The notes under the pieces were generated by a model, which saw only the letters and a list, made by a program, of their open reading frames with translations, was not told the origin of the DNA and searched no databases. Made by a program: the position numbers and the translations under genes. DNA of 64,000 bases from a virus, in the IMG/VR virus record IMGVR_UViG_3300030419_002557, positions 1 through 64,000 of that record. The stretch is one strand, 5' to 3'. Below, one piece after another: positions 1 to 11,600 of this stretch (the stretch's first letter is position 1; the number at the start of each line of letters is the position of its first letter).

Positions 1-2669
1 GCGCATTCAAGAAAGCAGTGTACGGAACAGACATGGTGAACTATTTGGGTCGCCCTGTCCTCATAACGGAAGACCCTAACTTCGGTCAAGAGCACCACTA
101 CGAAGACCTCCATAAGAACACGTCTCTTCAAGCTGAAAAAAAGTGGTATTCAGACGCTGTAAACACCGCACGAGTGAGAGGGATCGAAGCCCATTACGAA
201 GCACAAATTCAGGAGGCAAGAGACAGGGCGAACCAACCAAGGCGTACAACCACAACCACAACCTCGACAGGAGGAGGGTCAGGGAGAGGAGGGACTTCTG
301 GGGATATGGGAGCCCCCGCAAGCCCGCAAACCCGTGCAACAGAAAGGCAGATTGCAGACTACGAAGCCCGTCTCAGAGAGATTCAGGAGAAACGCGGCGG
401 AGTCTTGGGTAGAAGGCGAGACATCCTTGATGATTTCCTTGGCCCAAGAACAGCAACAGAGATGCTTACGCCCTACGAGGTGACCGATCCAGCAACAAGC
501 AGGATTCTGGACGAGGTTATGGGCATTGAGGATGAGGAGGCCCGCAATCGCGCTTTGCGTGAAGGCCGCATGCTCATTGACACTGAACGTGCGAAGTTGG
601 CTCCAGAGTTCGTTGAGTCTCAGGTTCTAAATAGACAAGCGCTCCAAGGGCATTACCAAGACGCATGGCAGGAGCTTGAGAAAGCAAAAAGAACATTTGC
701 GCGTGCTCATGCATCCGCTGTTCGTCTTCGAGCAAAATACGAAGAAATGGTGAAGCCCTTCGAAAACGATCCAAACCGCACTGTGGCGCTGGATGCCATG
801 TCTTCCAAATTAGAGCCGATTGTCGCGGCTATTCAGTCTCAGGAGCGCCTTCAAAGGCGAGCAGAAGAGCGAATGCAAATCATGGGGCAAGTGCATGATG
901 CATTAGAAATGCTTCAAGGGCCGCGCGGTGCCACTGCTGAGTGGTCGTCTTTAAGTCCACAGAACCGCTTGTTGGTTTTGCAAGCAATCAACGCAAAGTC
1001 TACGGCAAAAGCCTCCAGAAATAACGATGAGATTTCCAATGTTCGAGAAGAGATTCGGCTTGCAGAGTTTGAGATCCAAGACTTGGAGCAAAGCCTTGGG
1101 CCAAGAACAAGCGCAGACTTTAGGAACTCTGACCCAGGGCGGGCAGCGCTACAGAATCTTCAAGAAAACCAACAGGCTTTAAACGGGCTTCTTACTGAGC
1201 AAAACGAACATGTGATGTTTTCTGGAGAAGCGCAGGGCGCTATTGACCACTTGGTGGCCAATGACCCAGCCTATCGAATCCAGCCGCCAGCATCTCTTGG
1301 CCTCGGTGTAGAGAGTCCCGCTCTTGACGTTCTTGAAGATGATTTAGAAGAAGAGGCTATGACGCAGTGGCTTAAAGAGGGCGGGCTCGTAGGCGAGGAT
1401 TACGCTGAAGGAATTCTGGAAGGGGCTGATCAGACTTCTATAGATGCTGCTCTGCGAGCAGGGGCTCTGGGGCACGATCCAGCCCAAAGCGCCCAAACCC
1501 AGCTTGAGAGACAAACCCAGCTACAAACCTCATTAGAAGAACGAATCAATGCTTTGTCCGATGAAAGCATTAGAGGTGATACTTCTGCCGTCTTTAAAAT
1601 TCAGCAAGACATCAACGCTTGGCTACTTGATCAGGGAAAAGACCCGATTAAAGAAGACGGTCTTTGGGGAAGCGCAACACAAGATGCCATCAATGATGGG
1701 TACTTGGAAGGTCTTCAGATTCAACTTGAGACGGCGAAAGAGGTACGGGAACAAACCGAAAAACAACTAAATAGGATCTCAGAATTTGAGAAGAGAGAGG
1801 GGCGTCCCGAGTTTCGCGAGGAGGGAGAAGACCCCGGAGCTTCTAAAGTTAGATTGAAAAAAGATGGTGAGGTGGTTCGGTCCTACGATCTTCCAGCAAT
1901 GGAATCGACAGAAGTGCCCGAGGAACTTGTAGACTCTAAGCTCACGATTCCTACTGGAGGCGCTCGCTACCGGACCCCAGGCCTTAGTGTTGAGGAGACT
2001 GTCGAGGGTGCCCGTGCAAAAAGTGAGGAGTTGGATCAAGCTGGAATAATAGAAGTAGAGCCGGTAGAATCTTTTGATTGGGTAACAGAATTCAACACAC
2101 CAGAGGGGCTTACGGAGCCTGAGCCTGAGTTTGATATTGACAGCTTTGAGTTCGATGTAACTACTGAGGATGATCCTTTGCCGCCGCCCCCGTCCCCCTT
2201 GAGGCCGAGCGAGATCGATCTTTGGGAATATCTTGAAGCAGAGAAAAGATTGAAGGAGGAGACGGAGGGCATTGAGTTCGATGTAACTACTGAGGCTGAT
2301 CCGCCCTGGGTTTGGGAAATAGAACAAGAGTTCCCACGATGGTGGAATATCGATTCATACTTGTCTGGTCTGATTTCGCTTGGAAATGATGCACCCGCAG
2401 TTGCGGAGTACCTCACCGAAAAACGATACAACTATGATCCTGTTCTTCATCAGATGCTCTCAGATAAGATCTTTAGCTCCGAGTTTGATCGCAGCATGCA
2501 AGCAGACCGAGCAGTTGCAGAGCAAATTCTTGGTCACTACCAATCAATGAACCTACAGGCTAAGGATAGGTATGGGGATGATTACCAGAACAGGGTAAAG
2601 ACTCATGCCGACATACTTGGTCCTCCTCAGACGGATGATGATATTCTTACTAATGGATTAGGCCTGTAG
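1..2669 (+). CDS. Virion-associated coiled-coil protein, 5' end outside window
   Basis: The frame is already open at base 3, so the true start is probably upstream. The first in-window start codons are GTG at 18 and ATG at 33, and neither has a clear ribosome site. At least 883 residues, strongly hydrophilic, with long Glu/Gln/Arg-rich helical stretches that look like coiled coil. Residues about 523-565 (counted from the GTG) resemble a peptidoglycan-binding type 1 repeat, including the stretch DGLWGSATQDAI. Near the C terminus an EFDVTTE-D/A-DP element occurs twice, and the DNA at about 2148 and 2272 is nearly identical. It lies 15 bases before the giant gene and is probably co-transcribed with it. 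An internal virion or tail protein is my best guess; I do not recognise the family. Confidence 0.8.
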   Translation, partial: AFKKAVYGTDMVNYLGRPVLITEDPNFGQEHHYEDLHKNTSLQAEKKWYSDAVNTARVRGIEAHYEAQIQEARDRANQPRRTTTTTTSTGGGSGRGGTSGDMGAPASPQTRATERQIADYEARLREIQEKRGGVLGRRRDILDDFLGPRTATEMLTPYEVTDPATSRILDEVMGIEDEEARNRALREGRMLIDTERAKLAPEFVESQVLNRQALQGHYQDAWQELEKAKRTFARAHASAVRLRAKYEEMVKPFENDPNRTVALDAMSSKLEPIVAAIQSQERLQRRAEERMQIMGQVHDALEMLQGPRGATAEWSSLSPQNRLLVLQAINAKSTAKASRNNDEISNVREEIRLAEFEIQDLEQSLGPRTSADFRNSDPGRAALQNLQENQQALNGLLTEQNEHVMFSGEAQGAIDHLVANDPAYRIQPPASLGLGVESPALDVLEDDLEEEAMTQWLKEGGLVGEDYAEGILEGADQTSIDAALRAGALGHDPAQSAQTQLERQTQLQTSLEERINALSDESIRGDTSAVFKIQQDINAWLLDQGKDPIKEDGLWGSATQDAINDGYLEGLQIQLETAKEVREQTEKQLNRISEFEKREGRPEFREEGEDPGASKVRLKKDGEVVRSYDLPAMESTEVPEELVDSKLTIPTGGARYRTPGLSVEETVEGARAKSEELDQAGIIEVEPVESFDWVTEFNTPEGLTEPEPEFDIDSFEFDVTTEDDPLPPPPSPLRPSEIDLWEYLEAEKRLKEETEGIEFDVTTEADPPWVWEIEQEFPRWWNIDSYLSGLISLGNDAPAVAEYLTEKRYNYDPVLHQMLSDKIFSSEFDRSMQADRAVAEQILGHYQSMNLQAKDRYGDDYQNRVKTHADILGPPQTDDDILTNGLGL

Positions 2670-2684
2670 ATAGGATTTGGATAA

Positions 2685-5600
2685 ATGGCAACGCCCTCAG
2701 TACCCGGAGCCGGAAGAGCCGGTGTTCGAGCTAACGAAGAAGAAGAACAAGAGGGATACCCAGAGGGTTGGGCGGTGCCTGAACCTCCGCCAGTAAGTTT
2801 GGAGGAAGCCGAAAAACTAAAGATACGGCTTCAAGAAGCTGTTCTCGATTGGGCTCAAAAAACACACCCAGGTTTGACAGAAGAAGAGCGGAAAGAAAAA
2901 GCCGAAGAAAAATGGGAAACCCTTCGGGTACATGACGATTTGAGTTCTGATGCCGCCAGAGCGCATGCGGCATATGAAACGGAAGAAGACAACGCTGATT
3001 TTGAGCTTCTTCGTGTGCTGGTTCCTCGTGAGGCTGTGTTCCCGTTGCCGGGTTCGTGGTCACCAACCGCATCAATGCACCAACGCCTTGAAGACAGAAA
3101 GCTGTTTAGCATTGCGAACTCCCTTCAGAAGGCTGATGGTCTTTCTCCAGAAGAGGCCATGGTTAGGGCGCACCAGTCTCCAGTTTCTCGTCACGAGGGA
3201 GGGGGCCTCGACTTTGCCCAGCGGTTTGAGTCGTTTGAAAGAATGATCAATCGCCCCGGCGCGTTTGGCGCTGTTGTTGACATTGCTAAAGAGAGTGCTG
3301 TTGGCGAGGCTATTCAGTCGGGCGTGGGGTATGCGTGGGACTTTGTCACGCTTGATACCGGGGCTGCGCCAGCCGAGGACTACTACGGTGGCGCAAGAGG
3401 TAAAGAGTGGTGGACGAAAAGATCAACACCATTCAATGTTCAGGCTGTTTTTAAAGGCCACGCTGATGCTGATGCGTTTGAAGACGTATTGTTTAAAGAG
3501 TACCGTGGCGAGGAAAGGCCGTGGTACGAGACTGTAGAAATGCGGGCCCATAAAGGCGAGGCGTATCAAGACGAAATCGATCTTTTCAATAAGAACGTAG
3601 ATCGTAGAAATGAACTCATGAGCGGCAACGCTGAGTTTATAGATTTGTTTGGTCAGTGGGTCAAGCAAAGAGAGGCTTTTCTTGAGGAGGTCGGAAACCT
3701 TAATTATGGCCTTTGGGACCATCTTGACTTTGACAACGCATACGCCGCCAGAAACGTCAATTGGATTGGAAATTACAGACAGGGAACAAAGAGGCCTGAG
3801 CGTTATTCCAGCACTTATTCCGAGGACCGGGCGGCTTGGGGTGAAGCATCGACCTTTCCCAAGGATAGCCAGCTTTACGAGCGTGTAGAAGCTGCTGTTG
3901 AAATGTGGAAGATGGTTGACCAGTTGGACCCAAACTCCGCCATGTACTCCTCAGCAAAAGAAAGGCTCGACCGGGCTCTTGGGAACATTCCAAACGACAT
4001 GTTTCCAGATTCTTTGTTGAGGACCACCCATAGAAATACTTACGGGGAATCGTCCTTTGCGACAAGGGCTGGCCATGTGCGGAATAGCACATGGGGTGAC
4101 GTATCAATGGTTGCCAACCCGCTTTTTGAGTTGGCTACATTGGACCTCGATTTTAGCGGCGTGAAGACCTCGGCACAAGCTGTTGGCCACCTTGGTCTCC
4201 AAACGGCCTCAACGCTGTACCACGGATGGGACAACTACCTTTGGGATTGGACGCACCTTGGTCTTCTGAATCTCATGCCAGAAGACATCGGTCTTACCGC
4301 AGAAGCATTGTACGGCAACTCCGCTATTGAAGATTTCAAGAAGTTCTTTGATAATGAAGAGCTTGTTTCTGATGACTTAGAAGAACGAAAAGCCATCTTG
4401 TATAGGATGGCTCTCGGCATGAGTCGTGCTGAGATGCACCTAAACAAGTTTGTTCTGGATGTTCCCGAACTCTCTAGATTTAAAGATGCGTTTTTGTCGG
4501 CACAAGACTTCCCTGTTGCACCAGAAGTTGCACTGAACGGCGCTACACCCCCTGGTGGCGGAGAGTATCTCACGCACTCGGTGGGTGAGATTATGGATGC
4601 AGCCAAGGAGTCGGCTGAGTCAGAGGGCATGACCCTGGAGGAGTATGTAAACTCCGACACAGGGTGGGCGAACATTAGTCAAAAGCTCAACAAGCTTAAG
4701 CTGTACAAGCTTCCGCACGCGATGTCTTCCGGCCTCATAAACGCTATGGGCGGGTATGAAGGTTTTCGCAAGCACGTCGAAAGGTACGTTGGCGCGAGAG
4801 AGCACTACTTTGGCAGAGAGGACCGGCAGGCCGGTAATTTCGCTATGGAAACTCTCGGTAACGCAATGTCGGACACCTATATTGACGGCGGAAATATCCG
4901 GGTCACAGAAAACACAGCGGGCTCAGTTATGAGGATTGGCTCTACTCTTCTGTTCGACCCCGTTGCAGAAACGGCGATGGATTTGCTTTTTGATCCGTTT
5001 ATGGAACTTAAAGATCAGCTTGGCGGCAGGGCGTGGCATGGTCGAGCCAACGACAGGGGCGGTATTCAAGACTGGTTTTACGGACTAGAAAACCCAGAAG
5101 GCGCTGGCTTTTGGGGCCGACTGCAAGACGCTGCGCTTAATGGTTTACGCTATGACAAGACTGACTCCGAATACCGCAATCTTATTGGGGCAGGCATAGC
5201 TCTGGATATTTGGGTTCCCGGTGAAGGATGGGCTCTTACTGCCATGTCCCGCCCCCTTGTAGGGACCGCCCGACTTGGTAAGTTGATGGAAGACATTCCA
5301 GGCATGCGGATTTCCTCCGACACGTTGCGTGCAGCGTATTTGCCAGAAGGCGTTTTTGGGGCAGGAAGTCTTTGGGAAAAGATCGCCCCAGCAGAAGACA
5401 TTGCCGATTACGAGCGGGCTGTTGATGTTGCCGAAGAATCAGCAACAGCGCGGCGTGACGCAGAGGTCGACGATAGGAGTCGTTTTCAGCGAGCACGCAC
5501 CGCCGTGTTTGGTGACCCGGAAGTAAACCTTGCAAAAAAGAGGTTGAAAAGAGCGCGAGCATACCGGCAAGGCACCATGGGTTGGAGAAGCTGGACCCCT

Positions 5601-8600
5601 TTTGCAAAGCCCAGAGAGCTTAAAGCAGAATTTGGCGGCATGCATGACATTACAAAGATTGCTGCTGAGCAGCACTTCAACAACAACTTAACGCAAGGGG
5701 TTCACCCTTTAGAGGGCTTTGGCCCCAAGTTTAGAAGCAACGTCTACGAGGTGATGAGGCGTGCTGGCGTTAAGGGTGAAGAGGTTGATCGCGTCTTAAG
5801 AGACTCTTCTCAAATGCGAAGCGCCAGATTCCTTTCTGAAGCGGCAGAACGCCTTACAAACGTAGACGACTATACGATGCAGATCAGAGAGTCTGCGCTG
5901 TACAGTCGGCTTAGAGATGAGCTTGAGGCGGCAAATCATCGTACTCCACTGCACTACAAGAACCTTCGTGGCGTTGACGCGGTTGATGCTTGGATGGCGA
6001 TGGTAGAGACTATTGGTGTAGCATTTGCTCGAACAAGAGGCCTTGAAGACGGTTTAAAAGCTACAGAACAATTCATGCAGCAGCGTCTTGCTGAGATTGA
6101 TTCTGGTCGGCTTATAGAGCCACCATCCAGGGCTATTGCGGGAGACACAAGAGGCTTCGATTCAGCCAAACAGGGTTTGATGGATGGAGTACCCTCTGAT
6201 CAAATCAAGATTCGGGAGGTTAACCTCGACAACGAGGCAGAACTTTTAGCGATGAAAAACTCGTCAGAGTACGAGACTGTTAGAGCTATTGGTGACAAGC
6301 AGGCCTTGCGAAGCATGTCTATGTCTTTGCTGGTTACCCTGCTGGGTCGAGTGGAGGCTGGAAGCAATGTTGGTGCGGACATTCTAGGGGAAATCGCACA
6401 CCGACTTTCAAAAGAGTTTGCTGACTCCCCAGGCACCGCACAATCAAAGTTTGACGAATTTGTTGAGCTTCTCTCCCAGGCGGAGGAAGACCTGCTTTCG
6501 CGGCTTCCAAACCAAGCAGATCGTGTTCAAAACCTGTTCGACAACATTCTTAATGATATTTCAGAACGGGTTCGTCTTGCTCGTGAAACACTTGATGAAT
6601 CATCTACGGCAAAAGCCACTAAGGTTCAGGCCGACACAGGTCGGGCGCAAATCGTCCAAGCTATTAGGAAGCTTGTTGAGGGAGACCTTCTTGAAGCTGA
6701 GCAAGGCGCGGTACTAGAGGCGCTTGTCATGTCTCTTCCTGAAAGGGTTCTCAGAGACATTAGGCTTTCGGAACAGATTGCCGGTATTGCGCGTGGTAAT
6801 GCAGCACGAAGCCTGCCTCTCCTTTCCGAGGGTGGGCCTGTAGACCGTCTAATAAGCTCTGTAGAGTTCTACGGTTTCGCTGACGAGGTTGGAACGCTTA
6901 AGGCTGGGGAAAACGCCCTTTTCGTGGGCGCAACGGTCGACGAAGTCCTGCAAGCGATTCGGTTTAAAAGAGATGAAAATCAAGGGTTTAAATCGTTAGG
7001 CATTCGGTACGTCAGCAAGAAGAAGAATCCCGATACCGGAAAAGCATACACCGCCAGAGAGCTTGCGGAAAAATACGTTGATGCTGAAACGTGGATGCGT
7101 AGGCAGCAAGGAGAGTCCTTTTCGCCCGAGAAGATCGAACAGCTTGTAAACCAGTTCGAAAAGGCACTTCATGCGTACAAGAAGGGATCTGACCGCGTTG
7201 GCCCTCGCACATACCAATTTCTTCATGAGTTGGGGCACGCCATATCTATGTCGTTCCTTTCAGACAGTGAGATCGCTATCCTGTCGAAGGCTTTTCGCGA
7301 TGAGTTAGACGACTTTGGCTTGTTCAGGGACACCCCCTATACTCGCGAATTCTCAACAATGACTGACGTTCAGTTTACTGAGTGGTTTGCGGAGAACTTT
7401 GCAGAGTATGTGATTACGCACCAGTTGCCTAAAGTTCTTGCCGGTGACGCCGGTTCGTCTGGTTTACTCCGCATTTTTAGCAACATCATGGAGCGTCTGT
7501 CTAACTACTTTAGCTCTTGGTTCCGTCGTGCTCCACGCGCAAAGACTGACTTCCATCCGGCCCTCGCAAATGTCATTGATCGCCTTTTCGATGGAAAAGC
7601 AGCGGCCATGGCTTCTAGGCGGGAAATCGCGCTCCGTCGTGCTTCACGGTATCAAATGCGTCTGTCCGACGAGGGCATTTTTAGCACACTGTCGGTGCAG
7701 CGATCCGGTCTTGATGGCCAATACATTCCAGAACTTGATGACGTTGAAGTTGCTGAAGACCTGTTGAGGATGGATGAGGGACCACAGGTTGACGTTGTAG
7801 ACGCTGAGAAGTCCAACATTCCAAGTGATGTCGGTCTTGGTGAACTCAGCCTCGACGAAGCAAATGCTGCAATGCGTCAAGCAAAGACAGGCTCACAGCT
7901 TGCTGACTTTATCTCTGAGAACGCAAGCGACCCTGTACACCAACGTATTGCTGAGCGTATCAAGCCTCACTTGAACGATACTGAGGTTCATGTAATCGAG
8001 GGCCCTGATGATATACCCGAAGCCATATATGAAATGGAGAAGAAAGGCACACTGCCAAAACTTGTTGCCTATCAAATAGCCACACTCTCCGCACACGAAT
8101 CTCGGTTGAGGTCAGTCACCAGGGGCCTGAACTGGTCACCCGAGGGTGACGCTTTTAATGATGTGTTCCTTCGTGGAAACAAGGCTTACTCTGGAACAAC
8201 CGCTGAAACAGCGTTGCACGAGTTGGTACATGCAGCCACCGTGAGGCGGCTTTCTGATGGCAACCTTTCTGCTAACAAGGGCACTGCGCTTCAAAAAGCT
8301 ACGTCTGATATTTTTGACCTTCGCAACCAAGTCGTCAAGATTGCCAAACAAGCTCAAAAAGACAAGACTCTTGATCCAGCGATTGAAGACATCCTGATAA
8401 GAGCAACAGCAAACGAGAAAGAGTTTGTTGCTTATGGCCTGACAAACAAGACATTCCAAGACTACTTGATGACCATTAAGGTCGAAGACAAGTCAATGTG
8501 GAACGTCTTTGTCGAGAAGATTGCAGACCTTCTTGGTGTTGCCAAGAAGGACCAAAACGCTTTAACGGACTTGGTCCGCATGACGGACGAACTGCTTGAC

Positions 8601-11600
8601 GCGCCACTTGAGGAGCTTCCGTCGCGGCCATTGACCGAATGGCTGACTCTGATGGAGGAGCCTGTTGGCGCTGCCGCTAGAGCGGCTGATGACGTGGAGA
8701 TTACCGTCGCAGCGGTGGGCATGCGTCCTGAGTTTATGGAAGCGCAGTTGCTAATGAACCGCGCAAACGAAGCTAGAAAGAGCAGGGATGCTGCCACAAA
8801 TGCTGGCACACGTCGGATGTACCAGCGCCAGCTTGATACGGCGAATAGAAGACTCTACCTCTTGCTTGAACCAGACCTTAAAAAGGCTTTGACTGAGGGT
8901 CTTGACCCTGATGTGGTTCAAATCACAAATCTCACCGAGGCTGGAGGTTTTGAGCGCAGCCTTGGTGCGTTTGCTGATTATGCCCCAGAGGGTGGGTTCT
9001 ACGTCACGCTAAAGGGTCCTCGCGACATCATCTTGGGGCGCGTTGCCGAGTATTCGCGGGCCTACAACCAAGACGCAATGCTGGTTCGTGAGCGAATCAA
9101 AACGGTTGACATTGATAAAACCAAGCCCCTGATCGAACAAATATCTTTTGATGACAAAGGTGTTCAGCGCGGAGCCACGGCACGAATTGTTATTCCTCGT
9201 GCTTTTGAAGGCAAACTTGCTCAAGCGATTATGCAAACAATCGCTAAGAACGAGACCGGCGCAACAATCCGTTTAGATACTTTAGAAGACGGAAGAGGTG
9301 TAATCGAGTTGGTCCATGTACCAGAGTGGATTCCAGCCCAATACGCCTCAGTTGAGACATTTCGTGACATTGTAGAGAAGGTCGCGGGTGATATTAAAGA
9401 ACATACCAAAAAGAAAAAGCTTGGCGACGTAGAGGTCACTTTTGAACAGGAGTCCGTCTACGCTGTTTCACACAGCAGGGGAGCACCAGATGCCGCAAAC
9501 AACCCAGGACTCTATGAATACTGGATCGAACGAAGCAGAAACCAACTCAGAAAGCAGGGAAGAGATGCTGCGCCGCTTTTCGAACTCGCTGAGGAAGGTG
9601 TTGGAACTGGACCCGTTACCCGAGGACCACGACTTCAGCCCGGAGGCGACAGACCGGCGGTTAATGGATCTAATTCCCTCCTCGACATCCCAGGGGCAGC
9701 AAGGCGAATTGGACCAGAAATCAGAAGAGTCCTCAATGAGCGTGATGCTTTTGACTCAGGGCACCTTTCAGAAGAACTAGCGGCTGAGTTCAATGTTCAA
9801 TCAGAAATCGCTGGTGGAACGCCTCATGACATTGTTGATTTAGAAGTAGATTCTGGTCTTAAACAACGGATTTCTTTATCCGAGATCACGCCAAATCAAG
9901 CATCAGAAATCAAGTCAAGGCTTGGCACAGCGAACCCTCTTGAGGATGTTTCGTTTGATGTAGAGTTTACTGTTGAGCGCGTCACCGAAACCCCAGAAGG
10001 AAAGGTTGTTGAGCGCTCCAAAGTGTCTGTTCCTGTGTTTCCAGTCTTAAAGGCAACAGACTTCGCTGGAGCAAAGGGGCAGAAAGTTCTTATTCCGGGT
10101 GGAATGGAGGGAACCTTTAGCTTCTCGGACGTTCAATACCTGGCCAGAAGACCTATTGAAATGATTCTGGAGGAAGCAGCAACCAAGTGGTGGGATGATC
10201 TCCCTAAAAATGATGATGGTGTAAACATCTTTGGCAAGAGGGAGGATCTTGGAAACTATGATGAGATCATGGCCCAGTACAAGGAGGCGTATTCCTCCAT
10301 GCTGGATCGCATGTATGACAAGCTGCACAACAGCTACGGCCTAGAGAAGCATCGCCCTAAAAACGAAGAAATCTTTGATGGCGGTAGATTTAAGAGCAAG
10401 GAAGCAAAGTTCCAGTGGGAACAAGAAATTGAAATCCACATGATGGATGTCGCTTCTCAGTATGTTTTTGCATACCTGTCAATGCAAACCAACCTCTTAG
10501 ACAATCAGGCGTTTGCCGCAGTTGTAAGGCCGAGAAGCTTTGCTGATCTGTCGGATATGGTCAACAGATACCGAACGGCTAAGCGAAACAAAGGTTCAGA
10601 CCTTGATCGGGATGAAGCAAACCACATTCTTGGGTTTTCTCTAACTTTGTCGGAAGGTGTTTTAAAGAACCGTTTTGGTAAGAAGACAAAGCTTGCTGAT
10701 GTCGAGACAGACATCCTTCCAATAATCCAGATTCATGATTGGACCAAGCCCGGTGGGCCGTTGATTACTGTGCAGTCTGTTGACATTGCGCCGCTCAATG
10801 CGGACAAAATCGCAGGAAAAACTAGGAAAGCGCTGGCCCGCTACGTCAAATCAAAAGAAAAGGTTGCAAAGAAAGAAGCGCTTCTTGCAAGAACAAAAGA
10901 CGCATCGAAAAGAAAAAGGATTCGGGCGGAGCTTAGGGCTGCGATTAAGGAGATGCAGGCCGCCGATGTTCAACACCAGGCGCTGCTTAACTCTGTTTCT
11001 ACCCAAGACGTTGTACAGCTTACCGGCGACATTGCTTTATCAAGCCCAGCAAACACCACCCGTCTGCTGGAAATGTACGAGATGATGCATGAGGACTTCT
11101 TAAGAGTCCAAAAAGGAGAACTTAAGCACGGCTTTTTCGAGCGCTATCCTGGCGAAGATTGGGATGCGTTCTCTGATAGGGTGTCCAGCATGGTGCCAGG
11201 AATGGCAACCAAGATCAGCGCATTCGGAATCTATTGGCAAAACCCTATTGCGGCCTCAATTGGTGCTCTCGACATCCATATGATTGGAATGATTGGGCCT
11301 GAACTCTTTAAGGAGCAGCGCTGGCTGAATAAGGCTGAGGGCTGGTATCGAGACTGGCAGTCGATCAAAAGTGATGCTGCAAAGAAGCACCTAAAAGAGG
11401 TAGCTGAAACCGCGCTTATTAGAGATACAGGCACCGAACCAACAAAGACAGCAATCTCAAAAAAAGCAAAGGAGATGCTTTCTTCTGAGCTTAAGGAAAG
11501 GGCTCGCGTTTCGTTTGAAGACTTTCTTTCCACAGGCAAATCCAATCCCGCATACACGTTTTGGCGCGAACAGTTGAGGGGCGAGATTACTGCTCCTGAG

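Noticed and set aside
1779-2327. 182-codon minus-strand frame inside the first gene
   Set aside because: Shadow of the long coding frame; no leader and implausible composition.
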